Shown here one piece after another: positions 16,972-26,574 of a DNA stretch of 43,755 nucleotides. Below the pieces are notes generated by a model, which made no database searches, had not been told where the DNA came from, and was given only the letters and a program-made list of their open reading frames with translations. How positions within the stretch are numbered: the first letter of the stretch is position 1; every line of letters starts with the position of its first letter. The translations under genes and the position numbers were made by a program. Source of the stretch: Caryophanales bacterium UBA6768 (lineage in GTDB: Bacteria; Bacillota; Bacilli; Bacillales_D; Amphibacillaceae); assembly GCA_002453315.1 (NCBI GenBank), contig DKGO01000064.1:1-43755 (forward strand), written 5' to 3'.

Positions 16972-19356
16972 TTATATTCTCACTCGTTTCAACCGAAGTG
17001 AGTTCGTTACAACACTAACAGAACTGAAAGCCATTGCTGCTCCTGCAATCCATGGTGCTAATAGACCAATTGCTGCAATTGGGATTCCTGCGCTATTATA
17101 GGCAAAAGCCCAAAATAAATTTTGTCGGATATTTTTAATGGTTGCATGACTTATTTTGATTGCTTTTGGAATTAGGAGTAGTTCTCCGCCAAGAATGGTG
17201 ACATCAGCTGCTTCAATAGCTACTTCGGTACCTGTTCCTATCGCAATTCCAATATCCGCAATTGCTAAGGCAGGTGCATCATTAATACCGTCTCCAACCA
17301 TAGCGACTTTTTTCCCCTGTTCCTGAATTCCCCTTACTTTATCAGCCTTTTCTTCAGGTAGAACTTGAGAAATTACATGATCAATACCTACCTGCTTAGC
17401 AATTGCACTAGCAGTTCTTTCATTGTCACCAGTTAGCATAACAACATCTAAGCCATCATTTTTCAGCTGTTTAATCGCTTCGGCAGCAGTTTCCTTAATC
17501 GTATCAGCCACAGCAACAATTCCTTTGTATTCTCCATCTATTGCAATTATCATTGCTGTTTTACCTTCTATCTCATACGTAGTTAGCTCTTTTTCAACTT
17601 CACTAATATTTATATTGTTATCATTCATTAATTTCCTTGTACCTACAAGAACATTCTTATTTGAAATAACTGCTTGAATACCATGACCAGGAATAGCAGA
17701 GAAGTTATCGACTTCCAGTAGCTCTAGGCCTTTTTCAGTAGCATAAACCACAATCGCTTCCGCCAAAGGGTGTTCGGAACCTTTCTCGGCACTAGCTAAC
17801 AATTGCAAAATCTCATCATCACCTGTAAAATCAGTTACTTCTGGTTTACCTTTTGTAATTGTTCCCGTTTTATCGAGAACAATTGTATTTAATTGGTGCG
17901 TTCGTTCTAGATGCTCACCTCCTTTAAATAGGATACCGTTTTCAGCTGCTTTTCCTGTTCCAACCATTATTGATGTTGGTGTGGCTAACCCTAATGCACA
18001 TGGACAGGCGATAACCAGAACAGCAATAGATGCAACTAAAGCAGGCTCAAGATTGCCTGGGGTTACTACTGTTATCCAAATAATAAAAGTTAAGATAGCT
18101 ATTCCAACAACAATTGGAACAAAGTATCCTGAAATTACATCGGCTAAACGTTGTATCGGCGCTTTTGACCCTTGAGCGTCTTCAACGGCTTGAACGATAG
18201 ATGCAAGGGCAGTATCTTTACCAACCTTTGTAGCTTCCATTTCAATGGTTCCATTTTTATTAATGGTTGCACCAATAATAGTAGATTGAATATCTTTTTC
18301 TACTGGTATTGACTCACCTGTAATCATTGATTCATCGACAGATGTTCTCCCTTTCACGACAATACCATCGACGGGTATTTTTTCACCAGGTTTTACGATC
18401 AAACGATCCTCGACAACTACCTCTTCAATCGGAATCATTGTTTCTTTACCTTCTCTAATTACCCGAGCCTCTTTTGCTTGTAAGTTAAGAAGCTTTGAAA
18501 TAGCAAGTGTTGTTTTGCTCTTGGCATTAGTCTCTAGGTATTTTCCGAATAATATTAAAGTAATTAATATCGCACTCGTTTCAAAATAAAGATGAGGGAT
18601 ATATCCTGCGTTACCAATTGTTTGAATTGCTTCGTATAAACTATAAAAATAAGCAGCACTTGTCCCGAGTGCAACTAATACATCCATATTGGCGCTTCCA
18701 CTACGCAAGTTTTTATATGCTCCATCATAAAATTGCCATCCAACGATAAATTGTACTGGAGTTGCCAAAGCAAATTGGAACCAAGGATTCATTAAAATAT
18801 TAGGTACACTTATTCCTAACAAATGATCCAACATTGTTACTAGCAATGGTGCAGATAATAAAGCAGAGATAATCAATTTTATTTGCATCTGTTTTATTTG
18901 CTTTTCTTTTCGTGATTGTTTTTCTTCTTTATTTGCTTTTTCCTTTGCATCATAACCTAATTTCTGGATAACCTCGACAATTTGAGCTTCTCCAATCAAC
19001 CCAGGATTATATTCAATTACAGCCGTTTCATTTGTAAGATTAACAGCCGCACGCTTTATGCCTTCTTGTTTATTCAATACTTTGTCAATCCGTGATGAAC
19101 ATGCTGCACATGTCATGCCTAATACATCGAATTCAGCCTTCTCTGTTTGAACACCATATCCTATTTTTTCTATTTTAGAAGTGATGTCATTTACAGTAGT
19201 AGCTTCTGGATCAAAGTGGATACTTGCTTTTTCTGTCGTTAAATTAACTTGTGCCTCGACACCATCTATTTTATTTAAAACCTTTTCCACTCTCGACGAG
19301 CAGGCAGCACAAGTCATTCCAGTTATGCCAACTGTTATATGTTTTGCTTCACTCAT
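16972..19356 (-). CDS. copA: CopA Cu(I)-exporting P1B-type ATPase
   Basis: About 794 residues from the ATG at 19356, chosen because GGGGGGATT lies just upstream; an ATG farther upstream overlaps csoR. Two N-terminal HMA domains each carry [10 protein letters not shown]. Eight membrane segments follow, with the transport motif [11 protein letters not shown], the TGES actuator motif, phosphorylation motif DKTGTITKG, the SEHPLAEA motif of P1B pumps and [10 protein letters not shown]. It pumps Cu(I) out of the cytosol. The gene follows csoR, so it is expected to be induced by copper through CsoR. All key residues are present. Confidence 0.96.
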   Translation of the reverse strand: MSEAKHITVGITGMTCAACSSRVEKVLNKIDGVEAQVNLTTEKASIHFDPEATTVNDITSKIEKIGYGVQTEKAEFDVLGMTCAACSSRIDKVLNKQEGIKRAAVNLTNETAVIEYNPGLIGEAQIVEVIQKLGYDAKEKANKEEKQSRKEKQIKQMQIKLIISALLSAPLLVTMLDHLLGISVPNILMNPWFQFALATPVQFIVGWQFYDGAYKNLRSGSANMDVLVALGTSAAYFYSLYEAIQTIGNAGYIPHLYFETSAILITLILFGKYLETNAKSKTTLAISKLLNLQAKEARVIREGKETMIPIEEVVVEDRLIVKPGEKIPVDGIVVKGRTSVDESMITGESIPVEKDIQSTIIGATINKNGTIEMEATKVGKDTALASIVQAVEDAQGSKAPIQRLADVISGYFVPIVVGIAILTFIIWITVVTPGNLEPALVASIAVLVIACPCALGLATPTSIMVGTGKAAENGILFKGGEHLERTHQLNTIVLDKTGTITKGKPEVTDFTGDDEILQLLASAEKGSEHPLAEAIVVYATEKGLELLEVDNFSAIPGHGIQAVISNKNVLVGTRKLMNDNNINISEVEKELTTYEIEGKTAMIIAIDGEYKGIVAVADTIKETAAEAIKQLKNDGLDVVMLTGDNERTASAIAKQVGIDHVISQVLPEEKADKVRGIQEQGKKVAMVGDGINDAPALAIADIGIAIGTGTEVAIEAADVTILGGELLLIPKAIKISHATIKNIRQNLFWAFAYNSAGIPIAAIGLLAPWIAGAAMAFSSVSVVTNSLRLKRVRI

Positions 19357-19370
19357 GTTTAATCCCCCCA

Positions 19371-19673
19371 TCATTTGGAAAAATGCTTCATTACTTCTAT
19401 TAATTCTTCAATGGCATCATTTCCTTCACCAGATTTTACAGCATGACTCACACAATGCTTCATATGGCGCTCTGCAACAGTGAATCCTACTTTTTTCAAC
19501 GCTGCATTAATTGCACTGATCTGTACTAAAATATCTATACAATATCGGTCTTCTTCAACCATTTTTTGAATCCCACGTACCTGACCTTCAATTCGCTTCA
19601 AACGATTAATAACTGCTTGTTTCTCAGTATTAGTTCGTGGAGTTATAGGATGGTCATGAAGATATTTATCCAT
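19371..19673 (-). CDS. csoR: CsoR copper-sensing repressor
   Basis: A 100-residue protein of the CsoR/RcnR family (DUF156): [20 protein letters not shown], then the Cu(I) ligands Cys in DRYCIDIL and His and Cys in RHMKHCVSH (x-C-H-C pattern of CsoR). The start is set at ATG 19673, nine bases after GAAAGGA; ATGs upstream lack a site. It heads the csoR-copA-copZ operon and has an operator-like sequence just upstream. Apo-CsoR binds DNA and Cu(I) releases it. Confidence 0.94.
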   Translation of the reverse strand: MDKYLHDHPITPRTNTEKQAVINRLKRIEGQVRGIQKMVEEDRYCIDILVQISAINAALKKVGFTVAERHMKHCVSHAVKSGEGNDAIEELIEVMKHFSK

Positions 19674-19705
19674 TTCGTTCATCCTTTCATTCATCATGTT
19701 TATAC

Positions 19706-19724
19706 TATACCCCCCTAATGTATA
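19706..19724. promoter_or_regulatory. CsoR operator candidate before csoR
   Basis: TATACCCCCCTAATGTATA is a GC-tract pseudo-palindrome with TATAC/GTATA ends, like known CsoR sites. A sister site with the same ends and the same 19-bp length lies before copB. Confidence 0.7.
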
Positions 19725-19903
19725 TATGTCAATAAAAAAGTCTCCACTCTAATTTTTAGATCTGAAACAGTTGATAGTCGAAAACTTCCTTTATATTATT
19801 TTTTCCATTAATGCAATAATTACTACTATTATTGTCTATTTGATTCAATAATTTTATGTAATTTCGATAGATTTTGATTATTTTTCGTTTCATCCTTAAA
19901 ACA

Positions 19904-19927
19904 AAAAGCACCCGAATTGGTGCTTTT
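19904..19927 (-). terminator. Terminator after cueP
   Basis: AAAAGCACC and GGTGCTTTT arms with a short loop, followed on the minus strand by a T-rich run. It begins four bases past the cueP stop. Confidence 0.75.
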
Positions 19928-19930
19928 GTT

Positions 19931-20455
19931 CTAAGTTAACTGCATTGTTGTAATGCAAGTTCCGTCTTGTTCAAAGGTTGAAAACTCTGAATCCACTTTT
20001 TTTCCATTATGATTAATGATTATATTATACGTTTTATTTCGTGGCAGCCATAAATCAATAAATCCATTTTCCTCTGTTTTTAATGTATCTTCCAGCACCA
20101 CATTGCCTTCCATGTCTTCAATATAAACATCAAATTCTTCCTCTACCATTTCACCTTGACAACCTGTAAGACTGTGGTTAGTACAAGGATGGGTTTCATT
20201 GATGTAAGGTGCGATGGAAACAAAAAATTCATCCTCAGGCAATGGATAGACAGTCTCGCTTTCATCATTTTTTGTAACGATTAATTCCTCTGATGTGATA
20301 GAGGCCGTTTCATTTTTTGTGTCACCTATACTATAATCATGAACTAATTCCTTGAGGTCTTCTGTATTAATTTCCTCGGATATACTATCATTGCTATTAC
20401 AAGCAACTAATGAAATAGATGCCAATAACACTAACAAACTTAGTTTAAATTTCAA
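19931..20455 (-). CDS. cueP: CueP-family copper-binding lipoprotein
   Basis: A 174-residue protein with a lipoprotein signal (lipobox LVAC, lipid Cys at about residue 19) and an acidic linker. The CueP domain is readable: EFFVSIAPYINETHPC, SLTGCQGEMV, NGFIDLWLPRNKTYNI and DGTCITTMQL. CueP of Salmonella is a periplasmic Cu(I)-binding protein; here the lipid anchor would hold the domain outside the cell membrane. The three mature Cys are in HPC, TGCQG and GTCIT. It is monocistronic, with its own terminator, just downstream of the csoR promoter region. Confidence 0.88.
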   Translation of the reverse strand: MKFKLSLLVLLASISLVACNSNDSISEEINTEDLKELVHDYSIGDTKNETASITSEELIVTKNDESETVYPLPEDEFFVSIAPYINETHPCTNHSLTGCQGEMVEEEFDVYIEDMEGNVVLEDTLKTEENGFIDLWLPRNKTYNIIINHNGKKVDSEFSTFEQDGTCITTMQLT

Positions 20456-20605
20456 TTATACCCACTCCACTGTTAATTCTATATTCCATTATACCACTTC
20501 TATTCTTTCCGAATACACTGTTCCTACATTAGACACAATATCTTCATTTTTGAGCAAAACTTTATGAAAATATAATTGCTTATTTTTTTGCTTCAAATAA
20601 CCTTA

Positions 20606-20908
20606 TTATTCGAATGGTATTAAAATAATATTTCTGTTTACCTCGTCAATAAAAACTTTGAAGCGTTTTATTCCTTTTAGATTAAAATGATTACGCACTT
20701 CAGTAGGGATATAAATTTGCCCCTTTCTACCTATTGTGCTTGTAATTTCAGTAGTATATTGATCACATGCTTTTATCATAATAGAGTTATTTTTGATACA
20801 TATTTTCGCTATGTTTCCTGGCTTTATATTCATTTTGCTTCTCCAAGTGGAAGGAATTCTGAATAAAATACGCTTAGACATTTCCACTGTTATTCCAGTT
20901 GGTACCAT
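20606..20908 (-). CDS. AbrB/SpoVT-like swapped-hairpin protein
   Basis: A 100-residue protein with what look like two tandem AbrB/MazE beta-hairpin domains: residues ~5-45 (KRILFRIPSTWRSKMNIKPG) and ~55-100 (STIGRKGQIYIPTEVRNHFN and KRFKVFIDEVNRNIILIPF). Such proteins bind DNA as transition-state regulators or antitoxins. The ATG at 20908 lies four bases after the stop of the carboxypeptidase gene, behind GGGG, so the two are one operon. No toxin gene is adjacent, so an antitoxin role is not supported. Confidence 0.65.
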   Translation of the reverse strand: MVPTGITVEMSKRILFRIPSTWRSKMNIKPGNIAKICIKNNSIMIKACDQYTTEITSTIGRKGQIYIPTEVRNHFNLKGIKRFKVFIDEVNRNIILIPFE

Positions 20909-20912
20909 CAAT

Positions 20913-22115
20913 CTACCCCTTTTTCTCCAATTTTAAATTTAATTTTCTTGATTTATGATAAAAAAATGTAGCTATAAAGACGAATACAAGAGAGTAAATT
21001 GCAACTTTTGTAAAATGATTCTCCAATAGTGAGTTTGTCTCTACATCCTTTTTCTCTTTCTTAACAACCTCTCTTTCAGTATTCGTCTTACTAGCCTCCT
21101 TTTTGATTATTTCTAAAGGGAAAGATGTAATAACTATGTCGTTCTGATTAACAATCTCTAATGTCCCATCGACTTTTACCTTCTTTTTCACCTGATCATC
21201 CAGAGAATGGGTAAAATATATTTTTTTAGTTGTCTTATACTCTTGTTTATCAAATTTAAATGTGGTTCCCTTGGCAATGCTAGATGTTTGAAAATTTTCA
21301 AATGCATAGTCTAATAGATTTATAGTGTCGCTATATACTTCTGACTTTAAATTGCTATTCAAAGTAATTACAATCAAACTTAAATTTTCCCTTTCTGCCG
21401 TTGTCGCTAAAGTAAATCCTGATTGGTTTACAAATCCAGTTTTTCCACCAGTGATACCTTCATAAGGAATTTGTCTCATTAATTTATGATGTGTTATAAG
21501 TGTGGTATCCCAGGACTTTCCATCCCAATCTAATTGTTTCGTACCAAAAATTTCTCTAAATAAATTATTATTCATTGCATATTGAGTTATCTTTGCCAAG
21601 TCGGCTGCGGTAGTTACATGTTTAGGGTTAAAAAGACCGTGTGGATTTTTAAAGTGTGTATCCCTTATTCCAATTACGTTTTTTAAATACTTGTTTATGT
21701 CAGCCGAAAACTGTTCCACACTTCCACTTAAGTGTTCTGCAATAGCAACACCTGCATCATTACCAGAATTAATTAACAAACCTTGGATAAGCTTTTTTAA
21801 AGTAACCTGTTCCCCTTCTTCTAAGTACACCTTTGATCCTCCCGTATCTCTTGCTTTTTTACTAACCGTTACCAATTCTTCGATGTTACCCTTTTCTATT
21901 GCATATATTGCTGTTGCAATTTTAGTTAGACTTGCAGGATACATTTTAGTATGGGAATCTTTTTCATAAAGTACTTTTCCAGTTTTGGCATCTATAACAA
22001 TTGCTGATTCACTATTTAAGATTGGAGGCGATGTATTTGGGTGTCCAAAAGTTTGGTTGACAAATATCATATTTACGACAACTATTATGATAAAAAATAA
22101 TAAAGGTCTTTTCAC
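20913..22115 (-). CDS. D-alanyl-D-alanine carboxypeptidase (DacF/PBP5-like)
   Basis: A 400-residue low-molecular-weight penicillin-binding protein. It has a signal peptide (residues ~1-24), SxxK motif SLTK in MYPASLTKIATA, SxN in LLINSGNDAGVA, and KTG in GGKTGFV. A C-terminal hydrophobic segment (VAIYSLVFVFIATFFYH) would anchor it to the membrane instead of an amphipathic helix. It trims the terminal D-Ala from peptidoglycan stems. The AbrB-like gene follows at once. Its presence inside a copper island is unexplained; homologs include sporulation DacF. Confidence 0.88.
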   Translation of the reverse strand: MKRPLLFFIIIVVVNMIFVNQTFGHPNTSPPILNSESAIVIDAKTGKVLYEKDSHTKMYPASLTKIATAIYAIEKGNIEELVTVSKKARDTGGSKVYLEEGEQVTLKKLIQGLLINSGNDAGVAIAEHLSGSVEQFSADINKYLKNVIGIRDTHFKNPHGLFNPKHVTTAADLAKITQYAMNNNLFREIFGTKQLDWDGKSWDTTLITHHKLMRQIPYEGITGGKTGFVNQSGFTLATTAERENLSLIVITLNSNLKSEVYSDTINLLDYAFENFQTSSIAKGTTFKFDKQEYKTTKKIYFTHSLDDQVKKKVKVDGTLEIVNQNDIVITSFPLEIIKKEASKTNTEREVVKKEKKDVETNSLLENHFTKVAIYSLVFVFIATFFYHKSRKLNLKLEKKG

Positions 22116-22384
22116 ATTTTCACCTATTTCAACAATATGTATTACCTTGATGAATCATAGGATGTAGACTGTCCCATCCTTAAATCAAGTTCATTATTGA
22201 TTTCAATAATTCCATTTATACTTTAAATTCCTTTTGTGCAGAAATTATGGAGTTTAAACTCCTGTAACAATACTGTTAATTGTTTGTAATAATATTCATG
22301 AATAGAAAGTACCGCATTAATCATACTTTGCTTTTTTACATACATACAATTAAATAATGGACAAGGTTGAAAGGGGCTAGAATA

Positions 22385-22945
22385 ATGGGGATGTCATTGT
22401 ATTTAATGCTATTTAGCATTGCATTACTTTCAATAATTGTGGTTGGTAAAACTGTATACTACAGAAAGAAAATAGCTTGTATGTCTGGAATGATGATTGC
22501 CATGACTTTAGGAATGAGTGTTGGTTTAACTATAGGGGTGATATTTGGGATTTTGTTTTCAGGCAATTTTTTTATTGCAACAGTACTGGGTATGTTAGTT
22601 GGAATGATTGTGGGCTTTTTGGCTGGCGTACCCGTAAGTATTATGGCAATACTAGACGGAATGCTCTCCGGGCTTATGGGTGGGATGATGGGGGTTATGC
22701 TTGGAGAAATGATTACGGTAGAATATCGTGATGCAATTGCGAAAATAATGTTTTTTTTATTCCTCGGCACATTATTAATCCTTCTTCGTTTGATTAATCA
22801 AGAGGTTAATAAAACAACAAATATTTATAGCAATCTATTAATTTCAGTCATTCTTTTTGGATTTTTCTTTATTGCATTTGAACTATTTGATCCTGTGTTT
22901 ATTAATACTGATGCTCCTATACAAAACCATTCGGGGCATAATTAA
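22385..22945 (+). CDS. Met-rich polytopic membrane protein
   Basis: A 186-residue protein with about six hydrophobic segments. Met and Gly cluster in the membrane: MSGMMIAMTLGMSVG at ~30-45, then GMLVGMIVG, and GMLSGLMGGMMGVMLGEM at ~100-117. The C-terminus ends in NHSGHN. It starts at ATG 22385 behind AAAGGGG. I know no function. Met-rich membrane helices and terminal His are typical of Cu(I) handling, and its neighbours are copper genes, so a role in copper transport or sensing is a reasonable inference. A terminator follows. Confidence 0.7.
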   Translation: MGMSLYLMLFSIALLSIIVVGKTVYYRKKIACMSGMMIAMTLGMSVGLTIGVIFGILFSGNFFIATVLGMLVGMIVGFLAGVPVSIMAILDGMLSGLMGGMMGVMLGEMITVEYRDAIAKIMFFLFLGTLLILLRLINQEVNKTTNIYSNLLISVILFGFFFIAFELFDPVFINTDAPIQNHSGHN

Positions 22946-22975
22946 GTATAAAACTATTTGTAGAAAATAAAAATA

Positions 22976-23001
22976 GACACTGTTTAATGCAAAACAGCGT
23001 C
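22976..23001 (+). terminator. Terminator after Met-rich membrane gene
   Basis: GAC.CTGTTT and AAACAG.GTC arms (one bulged mismatch pair) with a short loop, followed by GTTTTATT. It may serve both the plus-strand gene and the converging 23053 gene. Confidence 0.55.
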
Positions 23002-23052
23002 GTTTTATTAAAAGATATTAAACTTAAAAACCTAATTACTAAGCACTTTCCT

Positions 23053-23577
23053 TTAATCTAAAATATGTTCGTAATGCCGAAATGTGTTGAACTGTTCTTG
23101 GATAGATGCATGTGGCGTATATGTCCAACCCATTCTAGTGATGAATTCACTGTAAATTTCAAGCATTTCATATTGCTGTATTGCCATGTTTACATGCATA
23201 TTTCTTACATATGGGTCTTGCATCATTAACGCAGAAACGTAATTATTATTAGACATATTTTTTGCAGTGGTATGACCATCCAAAGAGATCCATTTATCTT
23301 GGAAGTTATTGTTTTCCTCCTTTTCTATCCGCATATAAAAGTTTCTAAAATACTCATTTATTGGAGTAAGTTCAAGATGTTCATTTAGATATGGATTTAT
23401 CAAAGCCAACATGACACGAACATGATCCCGCATCACACTCGTGTGTGAAACGATAATCTCTTTCAATGTAGCATTAGTTACTTTAGTTTGATACAATTCC
23501 AGTTTATTAATTACACCCTCGTGAGCAATTAAGTGATCAGCCATTAATCCAAGATCTACAGCTGGCAAAGAATTCAT
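23053..23577 (-). CDS. CotF/ferritin-like helical protein, paralog A
   Basis: A 174-residue protein predicted to be a four-helix bundle. It shares with the divergent 23887 gene the start AVDLGLMADHLIAHEGVINK, a middle block SLDGHTTAKNMSNNNY, and the end MAIQQYEMLEIYSEFITRMG followed by W. Such a layout, ending in MGW and a short tail, resembles spore-coat CotF-type ferritin-like proteins. His and Met are frequent (about 8 His and 14 Met). The ATG at 23577 follows AAGAGG. Function is unknown; copper binding or spore-coat localisation are both possible. Confidence 0.6.
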   Translation of the reverse strand: MNSLPAVDLGLMADHLIAHEGVINKLELYQTKVTNATLKEIIVSHTSVMRDHVRVMLALINPYLNEHLELTPINEYFRNFYMRIEKEENNNFQDKWISLDGHTTAKNMSNNNYVSALMMQDPYVRNMHVNMAIQQYEMLEIYSEFITRMGWTYTPHASIQEQFNTFRHYEHILD

Positions 23578-23886
23578 ATAAGATAACACCTCTTATAAAT
23601 AGGTCAATTCTTTATACTGTATGAAATTATTTATAATTAGTGACCCATCTAAGGAAACAATGGGGAATTTTATAAATATGCAGGAAGATCGCACTCCTAA
23701 ATTAGATTTAATACAACATTTTGGATAATAATAGGCAAGTTTTTCTTTGAATATTTTCAATACTATTTACATTCATCGGGAGGGGGACTTTGCAAGTTTA
23801 CATCAACAATATATCCAAAAAAATAAAATAAGTTCCATTTTTTTGGACAATATAAGAGAAACTGCTTTTGAGGAGGAATATCAATA

Positions 23887-24429
23887 ATGATAAAAACGGT
23901 AGATGTTGGGTTAATGGCAAACCATTTATCTGCACATAAATCAATAATTAAACGATTAGAATTGTATACAACTTATATTCAAAACACACAAATATTATCG
24001 ATTATAAACCAACAAATCATGATGATGAAAAATCACGTACAAGTCATGAATCAATTGTTAGATCCAAAACAGTCAACTGTAAATTTACCCCCAATCCCAA
24101 GCAATTCTGGTACTTTCTCTAACCAAATTGCATCTAATTATGAAATAAGTGAAAAAGATATTTCAATTGATGCCCATTTTACTGCTAGTGCTATGGCGAA
24201 AGAAAATTTTAATTCATCAGAAAACATGAAAAATAAACAAGTAAAAAAATTACATTCACCAATGGCACTGCAACAGGCAACTATTGCTGAAATGTATGAG
24301 GATTTAATGAGTCAGATGGGGTGGATGAATCAGCCCAATGCATCTGTTACGGAACAGACTTCCGTAATCACGCATTTAAATACAATTCCACACCCTGAAA
24401 TAACAAATAATCAACAACCTAGACATTGA
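23887..24429 (+). CDS. CotF/ferritin-like helical protein, paralog B
   Basis: A 180-residue paralog of the 23053 gene: VDVGLMANHLSAHKSIIKRL, QQIMMMKNHVQVMNQLL, DISIDAHFTASAMAKENF and MALQQATIAEMYEDLMSQMG. It is Met- and His-rich in the helices, with a flexible tail. ATG 23887 follows GAGGAGG. It heads a plus-strand operon with the MFS, His-rich and Csp genes (gaps of 30, 18 and 72 bp). Its position first in a copper-protein operon suggests metal binding or storage, but no ferroxidase-type E-ExxH set is visible. The duplicate is about 300 bp away on the other strand. Confidence 0.62.
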   Translation: MIKTVDVGLMANHLSAHKSIIKRLELYTTYIQNTQILSIINQQIMMMKNHVQVMNQLLDPKQSTVNLPPIPSNSGTFSNQIASNYEISEKDISIDAHFTASAMAKENFNSSENMKNKQVKKLHSPMALQQATIAEMYEDLMSQMGWMNQPNASVTEQTSVITHLNTIPHPEITNNQQPRH

Positions 24430-24459
24430 AAAGGATGAGAAATAAAAGGGGTACCTAAA

Positions 24460-25779
24460 TTGATACAAAACTTAAAAACAATGGATAGGACAATGTTAGT
24501 TTTACTGATAGGCGTACTTTTAACTCATCTAGGTACATACATGGTTATTCCGATCCTACCAATCATGTTTTCGGAAACGATAGGATTGAGTTTAGGCACG
24601 GTCGGAATGTTGTTAGCAACTTACTCCATATCCTTTCAATTCGGGAGTATGTTTGGGGGCTTTTTAGCGGACAGAATTGGAAGACGGATCGTTATTGGTG
24701 GTGGTGCCTTAATTGGGGCTGTCGGATTTGCTGGTTTAGGTCTATTCACTATCTTTATACCTGTCTTACTAACTACAGCTACTGCGGGTTTCGGAAATGG
24801 TTTGAATGCTCCTTCCACCAAAGCAGCAATAGCAGCACTTGCTTCAAAGGAAAATCAAACAACTGCATTTTCTTTTAGGGGTGTTGCTGCCAATATTGGA
24901 ACAGCTATAGCTGGCTTAACTGTATTTTTCCTTGTTGTAGGTTCACCAACAATTATTTTTTGGATTGCGGGCACCATTTATATCGGTGTCGCTCTGAAAA
25001 GCTGGTTCCTATTACCAAAAAATTGTGGTGATGCTTCCTGTCCAGAAATACCAAAAGGTGCTTATTTGGAAGTGTTTAAAAACAAACCTTTTGTAGTTTT
25101 TGGTCTAATCAGCATTCCAATATGGGCATTATATGCACAATTAGCCTTAGCTTTACCCATCCGTGCAACAGATGTACTGGCAGAACCTAGTAATGTTGCT
25201 TTAATATGGACCATTAATAGTGGAATTGTTATTCTTCTACAAAATTTGATTGCTAAACAGGTTATTAGTCGAATTCATCCATTTGTTGCTCTTTCTATTG
25301 GACTTATTTTCATTGGTGGTGGAATAGGAACGCTATTTTGGGCAAGTTCGTTTTTTGGTCTTATTATAAGTGGATCCATCTTTGTGTTAGGAGAAATGTT
25401 AATTTTACCAACCATTGATAGTACCATCTCACAATTATCGAAAGCTGGATTGATCGGCTTGTTCTTCGGATTAGCTAACGTGCTATCTGGATTAGGAGAG
25501 GCTGCTGGTAACTTTGTTGGAGGCAGACTTCTTGAATTAGGCAAAGAAATATCATACTTGCCTTGGCTGATTTACGCCATATCTGGTGTTGTAATAGGTT
25601 TAATTGTTATGGTACTAATAAAATGGAAACCTATGCAACATTCTTTAAAACAGGCAGCTCAACAAAAGAATAAGCCCGAAAAAGCACCACGAGTTAATCC
25701 TGGACCGTCTAACCACTTATCCCATCCCTTTCATAGCTGGGAAGAAGAAGTATTTTTCCGTAAAAAACAACGCACTTAA
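24460..25779 (+). CDS. MFS transporter in copper operon
   Basis: A 439-residue major-facilitator protein with about 12 membrane segments. Motif A is clear between segments 2 and 3 (GGFLADRIGRRIVIGG), and segment 5 has a Gly-rich antiporter-like stretch (FGNGLNAPSTKAA). It resembles drug/cation antiporters of the 12-TM class. The start is TTG 24460, eight bases after AAAGGGG; the first ATG is at 24481. The C-terminal tail is cytosolic and basic. Substrate is unknown. Being between a CotF-like gene and copper-binding genes it may move copper or a copper complex, by inference. Confidence 0.85.
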   Translation: MIQNLKTMDRTMLVLLIGVLLTHLGTYMVIPILPIMFSETIGLSLGTVGMLLATYSISFQFGSMFGGFLADRIGRRIVIGGGALIGAVGFAGLGLFTIFIPVLLTTATAGFGNGLNAPSTKAAIAALASKENQTTAFSFRGVAANIGTAIAGLTVFFLVVGSPTIIFWIAGTIYIGVALKSWFLLPKNCGDASCPEIPKGAYLEVFKNKPFVVFGLISIPIWALYAQLALALPIRATDVLAEPSNVALIWTINSGIVILLQNLIAKQVISRIHPFVALSIGLIFIGGGIGTLFWASSFFGLIISGSIFVLGEMLILPTIDSTISQLSKAGLIGLFFGLANVLSGLGEAAGNFVGGRLLELGKEISYLPWLIYAISGVVIGLIVMVLIKWKPMQHSLKQAAQQKNKPEKAPRVNPGPSNHLSHPFHSWEEEVFFRKKQRT

Positions 25780-25797
25780 ATAAAGAGGAGAGATAGT

Positions 25798-26502
25798 ATG
25801 GAGCAACACCATCATTCGCAACATCAAAACCGACTGCAAAACCATAATTTAAATAATGAAATTAACGTTTCCGTTTCTTATAAAGACAATTTGATAACTA
25901 TTTATATAGAAAATATAGACGACATCAAAACACCAATAAAATTAGTTAAAAATCATGAAAAATTTATGCATTTAATTATAGTCAGTGAAGACCTTAATGA
26001 TTTTTTTCATTTGCATCCAGAAAAAGTAGATGCAAATCATTTTGAACAAGAAATTAATTTAAGTAACGAAAAGAAATACAAAGCATTCGTTGATATTATT
26101 GTAGAGGGGAAAGACTACGTCATAAAACCCATAGCTGTCAACAGCAGTAATAAAAATGAACAAAAATCACCGCTAAAACTTGATACATTAAATAAAAAGG
26201 AAATTCAAGGATATTACATTGAAATGGAACATGGGCATTTTATGGTGAACAAAACAATCGAATTAAAATTTAAAATAAAAAATGCTATACCTGATCCTTA
26301 TTTAGGCGCATTGGGTCATGTTGTAATTATTGATGAACAGGCAGAAAAATTTATTCATGTTCATCCAAAATCAAATATTGATACCATATTTGAAGCAAAA
26401 TTTAAAAAGGCTGGCATCTATAAACTATGGGCCGAATTTAAATTTGGGCAAGATATTATTGCCTTCCCGTATGTTTTTTCGGTTACAGAAACACTTCATT
26501 AA
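25798..26502 (+). CDS. His-rich cytosolic two-domain beta protein
   Basis: A 234-residue soluble protein without a signal peptide. The N-terminus is His-rich (MEQHHHSQHQNRLQNHN). Two similar beta-sandwich-like units follow: about 20-110 (FMHLIIVSEDLNDFFHLHPE, then KKYKAFVDII) and about 140-230 (LGHVVIIDEQAEKFIHVHPK, then FKKAGIYKLWAEF). The repeated 'HLHP/HVHP' plus 'KY/KLW' pattern is found in proteins that accompany copper pumps, but the function is not established. ATG 25798 follows GAGGAG. The His clusters suggest metal binding in the cytosol. Confidence 0.65.
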   Translation: MEQHHHSQHQNRLQNHNLNNEINVSVSYKDNLITIYIENIDDIKTPIKLVKNHEKFMHLIIVSEDLNDFFHLHPEKVDANHFEQEINLSNEKKYKAFVDIIVEGKDYVIKPIAVNSSNKNEQKSPLKLDTLNKKEIQGYYIEMEHGHFMVNKTIELKFKIKNAIPDPYLGALGHVVIIDEQAEKFIHVHPKSNIDTIFEAKFKKAGIYKLWAEFKFGQDIIAFPYVFSVTETLH

Positions 26503-26574
26503 TTTTTTATGCATAATCACATTCAATTTGAGAACACTACGATTGTTAAATATAATTAAAGGAGTGTCGGTTTG

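Noticed and set aside
20606..20908. AbrB-like gene as an antitoxin
   Set aside because: The neighbouring genes are a carboxypeptidase and an intergenic region; no toxin gene is present.
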